A stretch of 64,000 nucleotides of DNA from Maratus speciosus (Eukaryota; Arthropoda; Arachnida; Araneae; Salticidae), in NCBI GenBank assembly GCA_963932465.1, contig OZ010788.1, positions 194,682,559-194,746,558 of the forward strand, read 5' to 3'. Every line of letters starts with the position of its first letter. Within the stretch, counting starts at the first letter, position 1. Shown here piece by piece: positions 21,833 to 34,356 of this stretch. Under the pieces are notes generated by a model. That model saw nothing but the letters and a program-made list of their open reading frames with translations. It was not told the DNA's origin and ran no database searches. The position numbers were made by a program, and so were the translations under genes.

Positions 21833-22626
21833 CAAATTTTTTGTGTAGGTTTTTGGTCATGCCAAGAAGGTCCTCCCTGAATTTGGAGAAATTCCGCCGG
21901 AAGGCGGCGCTGTAATAGTGATTTTTGTGCCATTTTGAATATTGTACCATCAGAAAGTGTATGAAGGTATGCATAGGATTGAATCAAATTTTTTATGTAG
22001 GTTTTTGGTCATGACAAGAAGGTCTTCCCGGAATTTCAAAAAAATCCGCCGGTAGGGGGCGCTGTAATAGCTATGTTTGCGCAATTTTCAATATTGTATC
22101 ATCGGAAAGCGTATGTATCTATGCATAGAATTGAACCAATTTTTTTTTAAGTTATTGGCTATGGCAAGGTCCTTCATTAATTTGGGAAAAAAATCCGCCG
22201 AAAGGGGGCTCTGTCATAGCGAATTTTGTGCCATTTTGATTATTGAACAATCGAAAAGTGCATGATGTTATGCATAGAATTGAATCAAATGTTTTGTGTA
22301 GGTTTTTGGTCATGGTAAGAAGGTTCTCCCGGAATTTGGAAAAATTGCGCCGGTAGGGAGCGCTGCAATAGCGATTTTTTTGCAATTTAGAATATTGTAC
22401 CATCGGAAAGTGTATGAAGTTAAGCATAGCATTGAATAACTTTTTTGTGTAGGTTTTTGGTCATGGCAAGAAGGTGCTCTCTGAATTTAGAAAATTTCCG
22501 CCGGTAGGGGGCGCTGGAATAGCGATTTTTGTGCAATTTTCAGTATTGTACCGTCGGAAAGTGCATGAAGTTAAGCATAGGATTGAACAATTTTACGTTT
22601 TTGGCTATGGCAAGCAAGTCCTTCAT

Positions 22627-22687
22627 CAGGGTTCATACAGAGTTGGGAAGAAAAAATCCAAGGAGTCCAAAAAATTTTAAGCATTTG

Positions 22688-22718
<31 letters not shown>

Positions 22719-22954
22719 GACGATGTTTTTATGTGCTGCAACGTTATGTGGTATGCACACTCCAATTTTTAATGCCCAATTTGGAGAGAAAAACATTTCA
22801 AAAATAAATTTTACTCTATTAGAATCTAATTGTTAGTGATGAAATTGCACAGTATTCACAATATATTGCTTATTGATTTCGTAAGTTTAAATACAAAATT
22901 GGCAATCTACTTTTTTATGCAGTGACAAATGGTCATGTCACAGGGGTGATTCTG

Positions 22955-23003
<49 letters not shown>

Positions 23004-24758
23004 AAATTCACAGCAAATCTTCTGAAAAATTACACAAGAGAGGGGGGGAGAGGGGGAAATCCACTCCCGACACTAGCTATGCTTTTTCTCCGTGGCTCTT
23101 TTGACGAAATTTTGGGGGGGGGGGGGGGGTTCGCAATCTTTTGACAAAATTTGTCAATTTTTCGCGATCTTTTGATGAAATTTGTGGTTTTTTCGCGATC
23201 TTTTGACGAAATTTGCCGTTTTTTCGCGATCTTTCGACGAAATTTGTGGTTTTTTCGCGATCTTTTGACGAGATTTGTGGTTTTTTCGCGATCTTTTGAC
23301 GAAATTAGCGGGGGTTTTCGCGATTATTTGACGAAATTTGCGTTCTCCCCGCGATCCTTTGACGAAATTGGCAATTTTTTTTTTAAAACGATTGAAAAAT
23401 TAATTTTTTGTCAGCAGCGTCAGATTTTCTTCTTTCTTTTCTTTTGTCAAAGAAAAGATCTTGATTGAAAGATCTTTTGTCAAAGATCTGCCAAAAAATC
23501 TTTGTCAGATTTTTTGTTACAGCGACCATATATCCGAATTTTCGAATTGGTGACCGATTTTTTAAAATTTTCGGAAATGAATGCCTTACATTTTCGGAAA
23601 ATTCGGACTAGAATCAGCCCTAGGTCATAGAAATAGAGATTAGTCAAACACCAAACACTTATTATGTATATCACATACATGATACATCTTAAAGAAACTT
23701 GTAAAAGGCAGAAAAAAGAATGCTAAATGCAACATACAAGAAAAAAAATAAGTTTTGAATTCATTCTTTTAGAACAGCAGTAATCGCTTTCTTTGAAGGT
23801 GAAATTTTGACGAATTCGCATTTTTTTCGCGATCTTATGATGAAATTCGCGTTTTTTTTTTTTCCGAGATCTTCTGGGGGAAATTCGCGTTTCTTTCGCG
23901 ATCTTCTGGGAGAAATTCACGGGGTTTTTTTCGCGACCTTCTGGGAAAATTCGCTTTTTTCACGATCTTTTAATGGAATTCGCGTTTTATTTCGATTGTT
24001 TAATGAATCTGACGTTTTTTTCGCAATCTTTTGATGGAAACCGCGTGTTTTTCGCGATCCTTTCAGAAAATTCAAGTGTTTTTCGCGATCTTTTGGAGAA
24101 ATGCAAGTGTTTATCGCGATTTCCTGTGGAAATTCGCGTTTTATGCGATCTTTTGAGGAAATCTGCTTTTTTTCTCGATCTTTAAGGAAGTTCGCGTTTT
24201 TTCTTGATTTTTGAGTAAAATTGCGTTTTTTTGCTGTCCTTTAAGAAATTCGCGTCTGTTTAAGAAATCCGAGTTTTTACCGCAATCTGTTGGAGAAATT
24301 CACGTTTTTTCACCATCCTTTGACAAAATTTGACGGTATTTTTTTGGAACATATTTGCAAAAAACGCGATTTTTCCGAGATTTTTGGCTAAATGCCAAAC
24401 ATTGATAAAATTTAAAATAAAGGTGGCACGGTTTTCGACACGGCTAGCAGTGTCGAAAAACGGACTTTACGGACCTAATAATTGAAAAACGGACCTAGTG
24501 GGAGCCCTGCTATTAAGGTTACCCTACCCAATCAATGTTGTGCTTCAGATGAATGACGTTCATAAAGGATTTACCGTGCGTTTTTCAATCACGATTTTTT
24601 CCCCCTCGGCAGCAATATCATTTGCGTCCGAAGCCGCAATAGAATATAAGGAGTTTCTAAGTAGTGGTTTGCTTATCCAAGTAGTTCTAAGTACTACTTG
24701 GGAATGTTTCCATTTCTAAGGAGTTTCCAAGGAGTCTAAGGAGTCTGTGCGAACCCTG
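22627..24758. mobile_element. DNA transposon with CAGGGTTC ends and ~30-bp repeat arrays, copy 1
   Basis: The left end CAGGGTTCATACAGAG and the complement of the right end, CAGGGTTCGCACAGAC, form a terminal inverted repeat. TTCAT abuts both ends (5-bp duplication). The subterminal parts contain repeated aaggagt motifs. The middle is two minisatellite arrays of ~30 bp units, ttttcgcgatcttttgacg then aaatttg (23140-23390 and 23815-24330), separated by a 300-bp unique part. No transposase. Homologous to 44560-47181. Open frames in several phases come from the repeat period being a multiple of three. Confidence 0.8.
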
Positions 24759-25839
24759 TTCATTAATTTGGGAAAAATCCGCCGAAAGGCGGAGCTGTAA
24801 TAGCGATATTTGTACCATTTTGAATGTCGTACCATCGGAAAGTGTATGAAGTTATGCATAGAATTGAATCAATTTTTTTTGTATAGGTTTTTGGTCATGG
24901 TAAGAAGGTCCTCCTTGAATTTCGAAAAATTCCGCCGGTAGGGGACGCTGTAATAGCGATTTGTGCGCAATTTTCAATATTGTACCATTGAAAAGTATAT
25001 GAAGTTATGCATAGAATCGAACCAATTTTTTTATGAATGCTTTTGGCCATTGTAAGAAGGTCCTCCCTGAATTTGAAAATATTCCGCCGAAAGGGGACAC
25101 TATAATAGCGATTATTTTGTAATTTTCTTGATTTTTCGTAGGTCTATTGCACACCGGGGACTGCTGAAGCAACGAGAACTTCCCATCCTGATAAGTCGAC
25201 TATTCGCGAACAGCCGATGTACAACAGATGAAAAACTATTGATTTTAATAAATATGATCGAGATTAAGTCGTTTCTACACAGATTAATTGACTGAAGCAG
25301 AAATTTAAGATGAAAGTCAAAATTAATATAGTATTGAACTAATAAAAATGAAATATTGACATTTGTAACGTTTTGAAATATTAAAATATATGAGATAGAA
25401 GAAAGTTTTAGGGATTGGCACATCCAACTAGTTTGTGCATGTTTTTGGCTATGGCCAGCAGGTCCTCCTTTAATTTCGAAATATTCCGACGAAAGGGGGC
25501 GCTGCAATAGCGATTTTCGTACAATTTTCTCGACTTTTCGTAGCTCTATTGTCCATCGCGGTTTGTGCAGCGACGAGAACTTCGCATCCTGCTTGGAAGG
25601 CTATTCGCAAACAGCTGATTTACAAGAGAATAACGAAAAACTATTCATTTTAATAAATATCATGACCAAGATTAACTCTTTTACTCCGATTAATTGAGTG
25701 AAGCAGAAATTTAAGATGAAAATCAAAGTTGGTATAGTGTTAAACTAATACTATAGAAATATTAACAATAGTAACTACTTTTTGAAATATTAAGATGTAT
25801 GAGATAGAAAAAAGCTTTGGGATAGGAAAATCCAACTAG

Positions 25840-26574
25840 TTTGTTGAAATATGTTGATAAATTTTGAAATATAAAAAGTAGTAACAAAAAAATAATCAGA
25901 GTTTTAATTAGCCTTATTAAACAGCTCGATCATCCCAAAAAGAGACCCGGGATCTGGTATTCATTCGGGGCTTCCTTGTCATCCTGTCGCTAAAGATTAA
26001 ACATTTTGAAGACTTAGAATACACATCTGAAAATATAAATAAATACAAATAAACAAAAATGGTTTTCTTTAATAATGTCTAGTTTAAAGTACGAAAATAT
26101 TTATTATATTAGTAGAGTGACAGAAACTGATTTGAAAATTCAGCTTTATACAAATTACGTACCACATTTCAGGGTTGGCTAAAATCCAAGTGGTTTTAAC
26201 AATTTCTAAAACAGTTGAAAAGTATTTATGAATTCAGTTTTTCTGTCTGGCCACCTGACCGTGCTCTAAAACTCGTACATATACTCTGATTGCCATAAAA
26301 TTTTTATATGTTACTCAAGTTTACCAAGACCCGACTTAGGCTATCTAGGACGCCGGGGCAAGCATCATTCTGGGGATCTGACCCCTAGGAGCTACGCTTG
26401 CCAACCCCCGTTCAGACTCTAAAAATTCGTTAATTTGATCTGCTTTAAAAAGATTACAAAGATTACATAATAATAATTAAAAAAAAGAAAAAACAGTGGC
26501 GATCTCCCTGTAAACGGGTTTCCATGGATTTCCCTTTTGCTGAGGTATTTTAAGGCCGAATCAGCTTCTGTTAA
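25840..26574. other. Unassigned sequence with a GC-rich hairpin
   Basis: AT-rich DNA with no gene. At 26350-26415 a GC-rich patch can fold: gccggggcaagcatc pairs imperfectly with gcttgccaacccccg, with a smaller gggg/cccc pairing inside. Possibly the relic of a mobile element. Confidence 0.4.
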
Positions 26575-26984
26575 AGGTCTATTTCAGTCACCTGGAAAGA
26601 ACCGCTCGCTAATGCTAATCCTATGAAAGAAAAATTTTTTAAGATATCTCATTTGCATTTTTTTTTTTTAATTATTATTATTGGATAGCTGAGACTGATC
26701 TCTACATCTGCCCTTTTTTACTTTTTCGATTTTGTTTGCAGATTTTTTTTTCAAGAGGATGCTTTCACTTTCAAAACCGGTTCCGAAAATGAAAGTAAAT
26801 CAATAATATCTGTAAACAAAATCGAAAAAGTAAAAAACGCTCTTTGTACACACGATTTCAGCTATAGCCAATACAAACAGAATTGTTAAAAAATACTGAA
26901 ATGCAAACGAGATATCTTTAAAATTTTCTTCCATGGGATTAGCATTAGTAAGCGGGTCTTTTCAGGTGACTGAAGTAGCCTCTT
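26575..26984. mobile_element. Fold-back MITE, ~180-bp arms
   Basis: The left arm (atttcagtcacctggaaag, then gctaatgctaatcc, then aagatatctcatttgca) is complementary to the right arm (tgcaaacgagatatct, ggattagcattagtaagcg, caggtgactgaagtagcc). The arms also share tactttttcgattttgttt near the centre. No coding content. Confidence 0.8.
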
Positions 26985-27566
26985 GATTGCTGTTTTCGTG
27001 TTTGATTAAATAAGATTAGTTAAACATCCGAAAATTACCTAATGTAAAATGAACAAAGTCAACAGTCTTTGCTTCCCGGTATTTTTTAACAACGCTATAA
27101 GATTTTAAATTCAACGTTTCAAATCTGACATAATTTTCATCAAACTTTTCTTTTTCTTTGTAATATTCAACTGAAAATATTTTTATTGATACACAGGTAA
27201 TATTATTTGTGTTGTCTTAGAAATGACAACAATAGTTAAAAAGATAATTTTGAAATATGAAATAAATCTCTCGGGTACGCACAAATATATTTTTTAATTT
27301 AAACTGGTTGGCAATGTTATTATTTGGACATTTGAAATAGGAAGTCATTTCCCCCAATTACTGCTTTTAACACATATTAGTAAATGTAATTGATTATTTT
27401 ATAGTTTTCTTTCTTTTTTATTATGCTTGTGTAAAAACTTATGACAATTTTCAATATTTTCCTGTTTTTACCACAATCATTTAATTCTAATTTGATAGGG
27501 TTTTTTCTGTTTATAATAGTGACGAACGATTAAATTTTTAATTTAATAGAAATTTTATTCTTTGCG

Positions 27567-28512
27567 CTGTTTTTACGATTTGGCAATAATTTAAAATAAC
27601 CTTTTCTAAAGTATCTACATAAAAAATATCTCTGGAAATGCTGAAAATCTGAAATAAACCCTCAAAAAATGAGTCAAAAAAATAAATGCAGTCTGCACAC
27701 CGCGAGTTTCTAAAGAATATCCTTAGAAAAAATGATTCAATTCCTCTGTATAGTTTTGCTCCAATAAAACTTTAATGGAAAAAAATTGACCAACTTTAAC
27801 ATTAAATACCTCGTAAAATAATTATTCCTTTTAAAAACTTTTCTTCAACATGTTTATCAAACATTTCTCTATAATATTATCCATTTACATATTTTGTATG
27901 CAGTAGTTTTCTTAATGTTAACGAAGTTAAAGACCTCCGGTCACAAAAAATTCATTGAAAGCGGCGGTGACAGCGTTAGTTACTTTTTTAAGAATAGAGA
28001 GATACTTGTAATTAATTGCTTGTAAGTGAATTAAAACAGTAAAAATATTCGTTTTGAAAATATCTCTCTATTCTAAAAAAAAAAGTAACGCTGTCACCGC
28101 CGCTGTTTTTTATTTTTTTTGTGACCGAGGGTCTTTCTCCGTTAATATTAAGAAAACTACTGCATACAAAAATATGAAAATGGGTGGTACTACAGAGAAA
28201 TGTTCGATAAACACGCTGGTGCAGACAGTTATCAAATCGAAGAATTATTTTAAGAGATTTAATGTTAAAGTTTGTCAAAATCGTTCCATTAAAAAAGTTT
28301 TATACGTGCAAAATCTATACATAGGAATTCAATCATTTTTTCTACGGATGTACATTAGAAGTTCCTGGTATGCAGACTGCATTTATTTTCTAAATTTGAC
28401 TAAATTTTTGAGGGTTTATTTCGATTTTAAATTCAAATTTTCAGCATTTCCAGAGATATTTTTTACTTATTTTAGAAAAGTTTATTTTAAATTGTTGCCA
28501 AAATTGTAAAAA
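27567..28512. mobile_element. 945-bp fold-back element, ~450-bp arms
   Basis: An almost complete inverted repeat with a small central loop near 28020-28050. Pairs include gatacttgtaatt/tatctctctattc around the centre, cggcggtgacagcgtta against taacgctgtcaccgccg, and tatctctggaaatgctga against its complement at 28450. The 151-aa open frame on + and the 88-aa one on - are by-products of the palindrome. Confidence 0.85.
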
Positions 28513-28590
28513 CTCCTCAAATAATATTTCCTTTAAATTTTTGTTTACCATTGTGTTTTCCTGCACCAAAAGGTATGAAAACATGGATGA

Positions 28591-28775
28591 CTGGGAGCAG
28601 GAAAACACAATGGTAAACCTACGAGTCAGCCGCTAAAATCAGGTTTTCAGGTGTTTCCCACCAAGATATGACTTGGCAGACCGATTGCGTTTTAATATGC
28701 GAATCAAGATTGAACTAATCCTAGAATTTCGTCTGTGAACTCGATGAGGTGATTGTCTGTGCTGCCGGCTCCCAG
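28591..28775. mobile_element. Short MITE, same family as 34964-35236
   Basis: Ends CTGGGAGC and GCTCCCAG. Shares ggtaaacctacgagtca, gttttcaggtgttt and a ttttaatatgcgaatc block with the element at 34964-35236. Confidence 0.6.
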
Positions 28776-28937
28776 TTTATAATTTATGTATATAATTTCT
28801 TGTTGGGAATTGAAGGTAAGGATAATAATTTGTCTACAATTTTAATGTTTAATTTCATAGTTTGTTTCTATTTAATTTTTACAATGTAAAAGTGCTATCT
28901 TGAAATTTTTGCACAGCTTGATTTTTTTATTCAATAG

Positions 28938-29033
28938 TTAACATGTTCACTGCAAAATGACACACAGATCACTCAAAAATAGCCGAATATGATTATTAGT
29001 AGCCAGTGTTCCATTTTGCAGTGAATGCGTTAA
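28938..29033. mobile_element. 96-bp TTAA-bounded mini-element
   Basis: TTAACATGTTCACTGCAAAA and its complement (ttttgcagtgaatgcgttaa, one or two mismatches) face each other around about 55 bases. TTAA at both ends suggests piggyBac-type target use. Confidence 0.6.
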
Positions 29034-29777
29034 TGTCAGAAAAATGATTCTTCAAGCTGGTTCCTAAGAATTTTTCCTGGCACTTAAGAATTTTCAACTT
29101 TTGTCAGTCACTGATCATAACCTATAGATATTTTAATAGAAGTCTATTTCTAGAAGCTTTAAATATACAAATTCAAGATTTCAGCTCATTTCGTGAAGTA
29201 ATTTGAATTAAAATACTACCTGCATCTGAATCTGTTTTACAAAATTAAAAAATTAATTTAACATTACGATTTCCAAATCTGGCATCTGCAAAATTCCAAA
29301 CATACTATTACATCAAATTTTGAATTCATTATCTACTCGCATATTATTTTGACACTAATTATTGTGCTAGAATATGCTTAACAAAATCGGCTGCAAGGTT
29401 TACATTAGAACTTTGACCTTTAATTATTCAGGCCAAAAATCGAGCTAGTAGATTACCTCGGTCTTACTAATATCTATATTTGTTGTAAATTACATCATAA
29501 TTTCAGAAAAACCTGTCCAATTAGAGTGAATAAATAGGAAGCTTCGCTCCCCTCCAGCTCACTGTACTTCAATAAATAAAATATCAAAAGAATTGAGCCA
29601 TCATGAAGCTAAAGCTATAGCTTTTACTTATTCTTTTTTTACTTTTTTTTTTTTTTCATTATTAAACGTTACATTATTGCACATTTTTTTCATTTTGGAA
29701 TTAAACCAAAGAGCAGAATATTTTAGTGAGAATGTTATTATTTCTATCGACTACTATTATACTATTTTTTCTTTCAG

Positions 29778-29917
29778 GTCATCTAAGGAAAATGCCAGTT
29801 CTCTCTGTTTTACAAAGACAAAGAAGGGACATCTCCCAACAGCTTTCTAATGGTATTGTTGAAGAATGTTGTAAGAATACCTGTTCTATACAGCAACTAA
29901 GAGCTTATTGTGGATAA
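29778..29917 (+). CDS. Ilp: Insulin-like peptide, last coding exon (A chain)
   Basis: Terminal exon of a secreted insulin-family hormone that would act through the insulin receptor pathway. A good acceptor (ttttttctttcag) precedes it; the frame enters in phase 1, the conserved intron position in the C-peptide of insulin genes. The exon encodes the end of the C-peptide (HLRKMPVLSVLQ), an RQRR furin-type site, a short DISQQLSN stretch and the A chain GIVEECCKNTCSIQQLRAYC then G and stop. Cysteines follow CC-x3-C-x8-C exactly, and GIVEECC is the insulin A-chain signature. AATAAA lies at 29974. The signal peptide and B-chain exon (CG-x3-L-type motif) was not found in the upstream 14 kb and is probably outside the window. 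The in-frame upstream ATG at 29726 lies in the intron. Confidence 0.93.
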
Positions 29918-29973
29918 ATCACCTCTCACTCCTAATAATATCATAATCATCTTTCACTGTAATATTTCCCATT

Positions 29974-29979
29974 AATAAA
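29974..29979 (+). terminator. Polyadenylation signal of the insulin-like gene
   Basis: AATAAA 57 bases after the stop codon, in an AT-rich 3' region. Placement is normal; use is inferred. Confidence 0.5.
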
Positions 29980-29999
29980 TTATTTTACATTTTAAACTT

Positions 30000-32900
30000 T
30001 TACCCTTTTAATACCAAACACTTTGCCGCAACATACATTCTTTAAAATGAACTCAAAAAGAAAATTATCCAGCCAAGAATAGGCTAACAATATATAAAAA
30101 ACAACCATTTAACAGTTTAAATTTTTTTTAAATATCTTCCTTTCCTAACATGTCAATGCAGTTTTTAATAATGAAATTCTTTTCACTTTACAGTACAAGA
30201 GTCTAAACTACTCGCATCCAAGTATTATACAATTAAACAATATCCTTGCTCCCTTATAAAAGTAGAGCATCTTTGATTATTTGTAACTGGTGTACAATGA
30301 GATCTAAAGTCAAAAATAACTACTCATAAAATGCAAGTTTTTAAATAAATTTTGAAATATAACAATTACAAATTTTTCAGGGCTGGACATTTTTTTCTTT
30401 TCTTTTTCCCAATTTTTTAACTACCCTGGAGGAAGAGGAAATTCGCATTTTTATAAAAAATTCATATAAAAATTTCACCTACATCTTCTATGATTTAATA
30501 AATGTCATTAAATGTTTATTTATATAAAATTGTTTAAAAAAATTGGGGGGGGGGGGGGGGGAGAGAAAAAAATTGAAACTATAATCCCTTAAGCTAATAT
30601 TAGTTTTTGTTGCATTAAAACATCTCAATTTGTTGATTTTCTATAGGCAAGTAAACCCTATTGATTTACAATGGAAGGCTACGGGAATTTGGCAAAATAT
30701 TAGAGATATCGCCAAGTTGGCGTCACTTTTGGCAACTCATTTTGGTCTCCAAATTTGGCGATATATCGCCAAGTTGGTGACAAACTTGGTGGTATTTGAC
30801 GACAAAACAGGGTCCCCCCTATGGTAACCCCCCCATATAGATATGAAGATGCATTAAATGCTGTTCAATAACCAATGGCTGCCATTTTGTCTGCCATATA
30901 AAACTAAAATTAATTAAAATTTAATTAATGAATTAATATTTGAAAAAACTGTATTAACATCAATTGTCATCCAGTACAAGTTTAAAAAAATTTATTTCAA
31001 CTTGATAAGATGAATAAGTATTTTATTAACAATTGAATATTTGAACAAGATATATATAAATAAATAAATATAGGGAAAGTGTGAACTAATAGTAGGAACT
31101 GAAAAATCAGCTTTAATCCTCTAATTGTCCAGCAAAAAGGAAAATGTTTTCACTGTAATTTTTTTTAAATAAAATACTGAAAAAGCAGACTATCCCAACA
31201 TAATATAAAAAACTTAACCAACTTAATCATCGTGTAATTTTCAGAAAAGTTCCTTCATTCAGAATTGTCCAAAAAACTTCGATATTTTTAATTCCAACTC
31301 TTACAAATTCTCAAAATAAAGTATTCAGATCTTAAAATCGAGTTTGTCAATTTAGTGGTGTTATCTATTGATCACTTAAGCCTTTAAAATAATCTTGGTA
31401 GCGACAAAATCAAAGAAGAAACCATAATATATTAGCTAAAGTTATGAGTAGTTCAGCCCATGAGAGTCAAGGATGCGACAAATTTTTTTTCACAAATGAC
31501 TGCCAATGAACATATGGGACACAACAATTAAGGGGTTAATTCTGTACATAAAAATAAAGCTTGAGAGAGTAACTATTAACTAAATATCTTAAAATAGTGC
31601 TACATCTTTAAAATTATATGAATTTACATGTACAGAAGAGAAAACAGTAGGTTTGTGAACAAGTTATCTTGAGTTTGACAGTCAGAGGGTTAGTGATTCT
31701 TTTGAAGATTTATTAAAATTTTTCATTCACTATTAGATTTAAATAAAAACAATTAAGAAACTTCTATACATTGCTACTATGTAGGTTTTGATTAGTAATG
31801 GAAACATTCACATGGTCACCAAGTAACAATTGATCAAAACTTGGCTAGTAAAAAATCCCATCTACTCGCCAGCTAGTCAAAACTAGTCAAAATCTTATTT
31901 TCAGTTTTACAACCATTTTCAGGATCTGGAAATAGGTTTCAATTAATTTTAAATGGCATTAGCTGAAAGATGATTTATATATTTTTAAAAAGTTCATGTG
32001 CTTACAATTTGAATAAATAGCAGAAACTTTTGAGCATATACGGGATAAAAATATTGCAATTGCATCAAAGCAGATAGTTAAGAATTTGAAATTTGCTTAA
32101 AGAAACAGTAAAACAAACTTTTATGTTATGGTTGCATTTAACATATTTCTTACATTTGATAAAGAGCTTTTAATTCCTGCCTTTCAAATCTTTTATATTA
32201 TGGGGATGTAACATAAAAGACTGATCATACTTCTTTAACAGTTCGTTTAATATACAAAAAAAAATTTCTCTTTTAAAGAAAATATGTCTTTTCAGAAATT
32301 TAAAATACATATTAGTTTGGTTTGTTTAAAATATCTTACCAGGATTTGAGAAAACATTTACATTTATTTCATATAACATCGCAATATTGACAAGTTTTAT
32401 TGAACAATTTCGATAAAAATTAAATTTAATTCAATAAGATTACTATGAATGAAAGAAAAATATTTATAACAGCAACAACAACATAAGTAGAATAGCTATT
32501 ATAATTAGTTCAGATTAAAATCTTAAAACAAATACTCATAACTATTTTCAAAGGATTTATAAAACAGATCAGTTTAAAAAGAGATTTATTTCTACCAAAT
32601 TAAAGTACAAAAATATGATTGTGTGTTAGATGAAAGTTAAGTACAGATAAAAGCTGAATAAAAATTGTCAGCAAAGTAAAAAAAAAAATACAACATAATA
32701 AAATATTGACTGAATATCAGAGTAATTCAGTGAATGCTACAGAGACTTCCTTGAATAGAGCAGTATATTTTTAAGTAGTTTACAATTTTAAATGCTTTAT
32801 GCAATATGGAATTTTAATCAACCTATTTAGTTTTAATATAATATATAAAGGTGCATACATAAAAGAACACAATATCAACAAGCACAAGATTTTGATTACA

Positions 32901-33721
32901 ACAAGGCAAAAATAAAAGAATATAATTCATTATATTTAAAATATCTTAGGTAATCAACAACATATGAGAATTGCTAAGAACTGTGATAATTAGCTTTCTG
33001 TTATTAATCACAGTATGTACCTTATGCTATCATTAACAATCTATTTTTTTAAAAAATACTAATGAAGTGCTAGGTATCCAGAAAATTTTTAATTACACCT
33101 ATAACATTTGCATCATGAATTATAAAAGCAATCCGAACAATATTTCCTTATATATTTACAAGCTATTGCAAGGAATTAGCTACTGATAGGCAATATTATT
33201 TATCACATTATAATGCACTAAAGATTAACAAGTGTCCAATTTAATTTCAATCGTTTAGAGATAAAAATATTTATTGTAGATCAAAAGTATGCTAACTTTT
33301 TATTTTGTTAGGAATACTATTTAATATTAAACTCGGGTATTTAAAAATTAATTTATAATAGAGTAACTACTTCAACGGCAGGAGTCAGGGGTAACAATAC
33401 TGTTTTTCCCTATCTCTGCTGCCAGTGAAGTAATTAAGCTACTGGGACTTCCAAAATTAGCAGAAATAAGTAATCTAAGTAAAATACAATTTTTCTGATT
33501 TTAAGCAATAATGACAGAATCTCTTTATGAATTAAAGATATTTTGCCACAACATAATAAAGTTCCAAAATAATTCATGTTCTGTAGACACAGTCATTTAT
33601 TTAATCATATGATATTTAATCATAAAAACATAAATTTCTAGATTTTCCGCCCCAATGGAATTTAATGAAAATTAATTGGAATTTATTGCATTTTATGAAA
33701 GTTAATATCACAGGAAGGCAC
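30000..33721. other. AT-rich intergenic DNA
   Basis: No gene recognised. Contains a G18-19 tract near 30543-30561, a cluster of short facing TTGGCG/CGCCAA motifs at 30680-30800 (gatatcgccaagttggcg and gatatatcgccaagttgg), and a hairpin at 33367-33436 (cttcaacggcaggag against ctgctgccagtgaag). Confidence 0.6.
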
Positions 33722-33723
33722 TA

Positions 33724-34356
33724 TAGGGCAATTCATTCTCGGGGGGGGGGGGGGGGGGGATTTTGCTGGTTAATATTACAATTTTATAAAACGAGAAAAA
33801 TTTGAATTTTCATTTCACATATCTTTAAAATGCGATTTTCTACAGGTAATATCACAGGTAATTCATAATTCTCAAAAATATATAGATTTTCAAACTTTTG
33901 TTCAAGAATGATTCCTTTAATAAAGCCTTCACCAGGATAATTATACCAGTCAATGAAAATATTCCTCAAAACCATAATTTTGGAAAGTTATAAAACTTTT
34001 CAACTTCTAAATAGCCTCTGTCTCACTGATTCGAAGTGAGTGAATTTCTTAATAATATTTCAAGAATTGTTTTACAATCTTTACTGCTTTTTCCAAGATA
34101 AAGAAATTAATTGCAATTATTAATTTATTTATAATTATAGCATATTTAATTTTAACATTTAAATTTCATACGGACAGAAAATTAGGCTTGGGGATACCCA
34201 GGAAAGCTTTTTAGTGTAGTTTTTATAATATTTTTAATTACAAAAATGATGTTTTTTATAAAATATAGTTAAAAGTTGGAACATAAATACAACTTAAATG
34301 GTTAATTTTTTTTTTTAAGAATTCAAATAAACTACTTTTTCCAGAGAATTGCCCTA
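33724..34356. mobile_element. 633-bp MITE, TA target
   Basis: TAGGGCAATTCATTCTC at the left and the complement of gagaattgcccta at the right, each flanked by TA. It includes a G19 run just inside the left end. No transposase. Tc1/mariner-type by target site only. Confidence 0.65.

Larger units (their letters stand above)
20883..25839 (+). mobile_element. HINE (Helentron-like) cluster B
   Basis: Same family as cluster A. 5' hairpin modules begin at 20883 and 21244, ~150-bp monomers run to about 22625, and the array resumes at 24759 after an insertion. Two 3' modules end in CCAACTAG at 25431 and 25839. Interrupted by a SINE (21587-21832) and by the element at 22627-24758. Monomers near 22050 and 22500 carry the ggtagggggcgctg variant. 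Confidence 0.78.

Noticed and set aside
24498..24719. 73-aa ORF conserved in two copies as a host gene
   Set aside because: Both copies lie at the same place in copies of one transposon; kept only as a finding.
28054..28509. 151-aa ORF
   Set aside because: It lies in the arm of a large fold-back element, has no recognisable domain and has an antisense counterpart in the other arm.
15000..29700. B-chain exon of the insulin-like gene
   Set aside because: I looked for a secretion signal followed by a Cys-Gly...Leu...Cys pattern on + and found none; not reported as absent from the genome.
29593..29850. 85-aa ORF starting MSHHEAKAIAF as the start of the insulin-like gene
   Set aside because: It is in a different frame from the A chain, crosses the splice acceptor and lacks B-chain cysteines.
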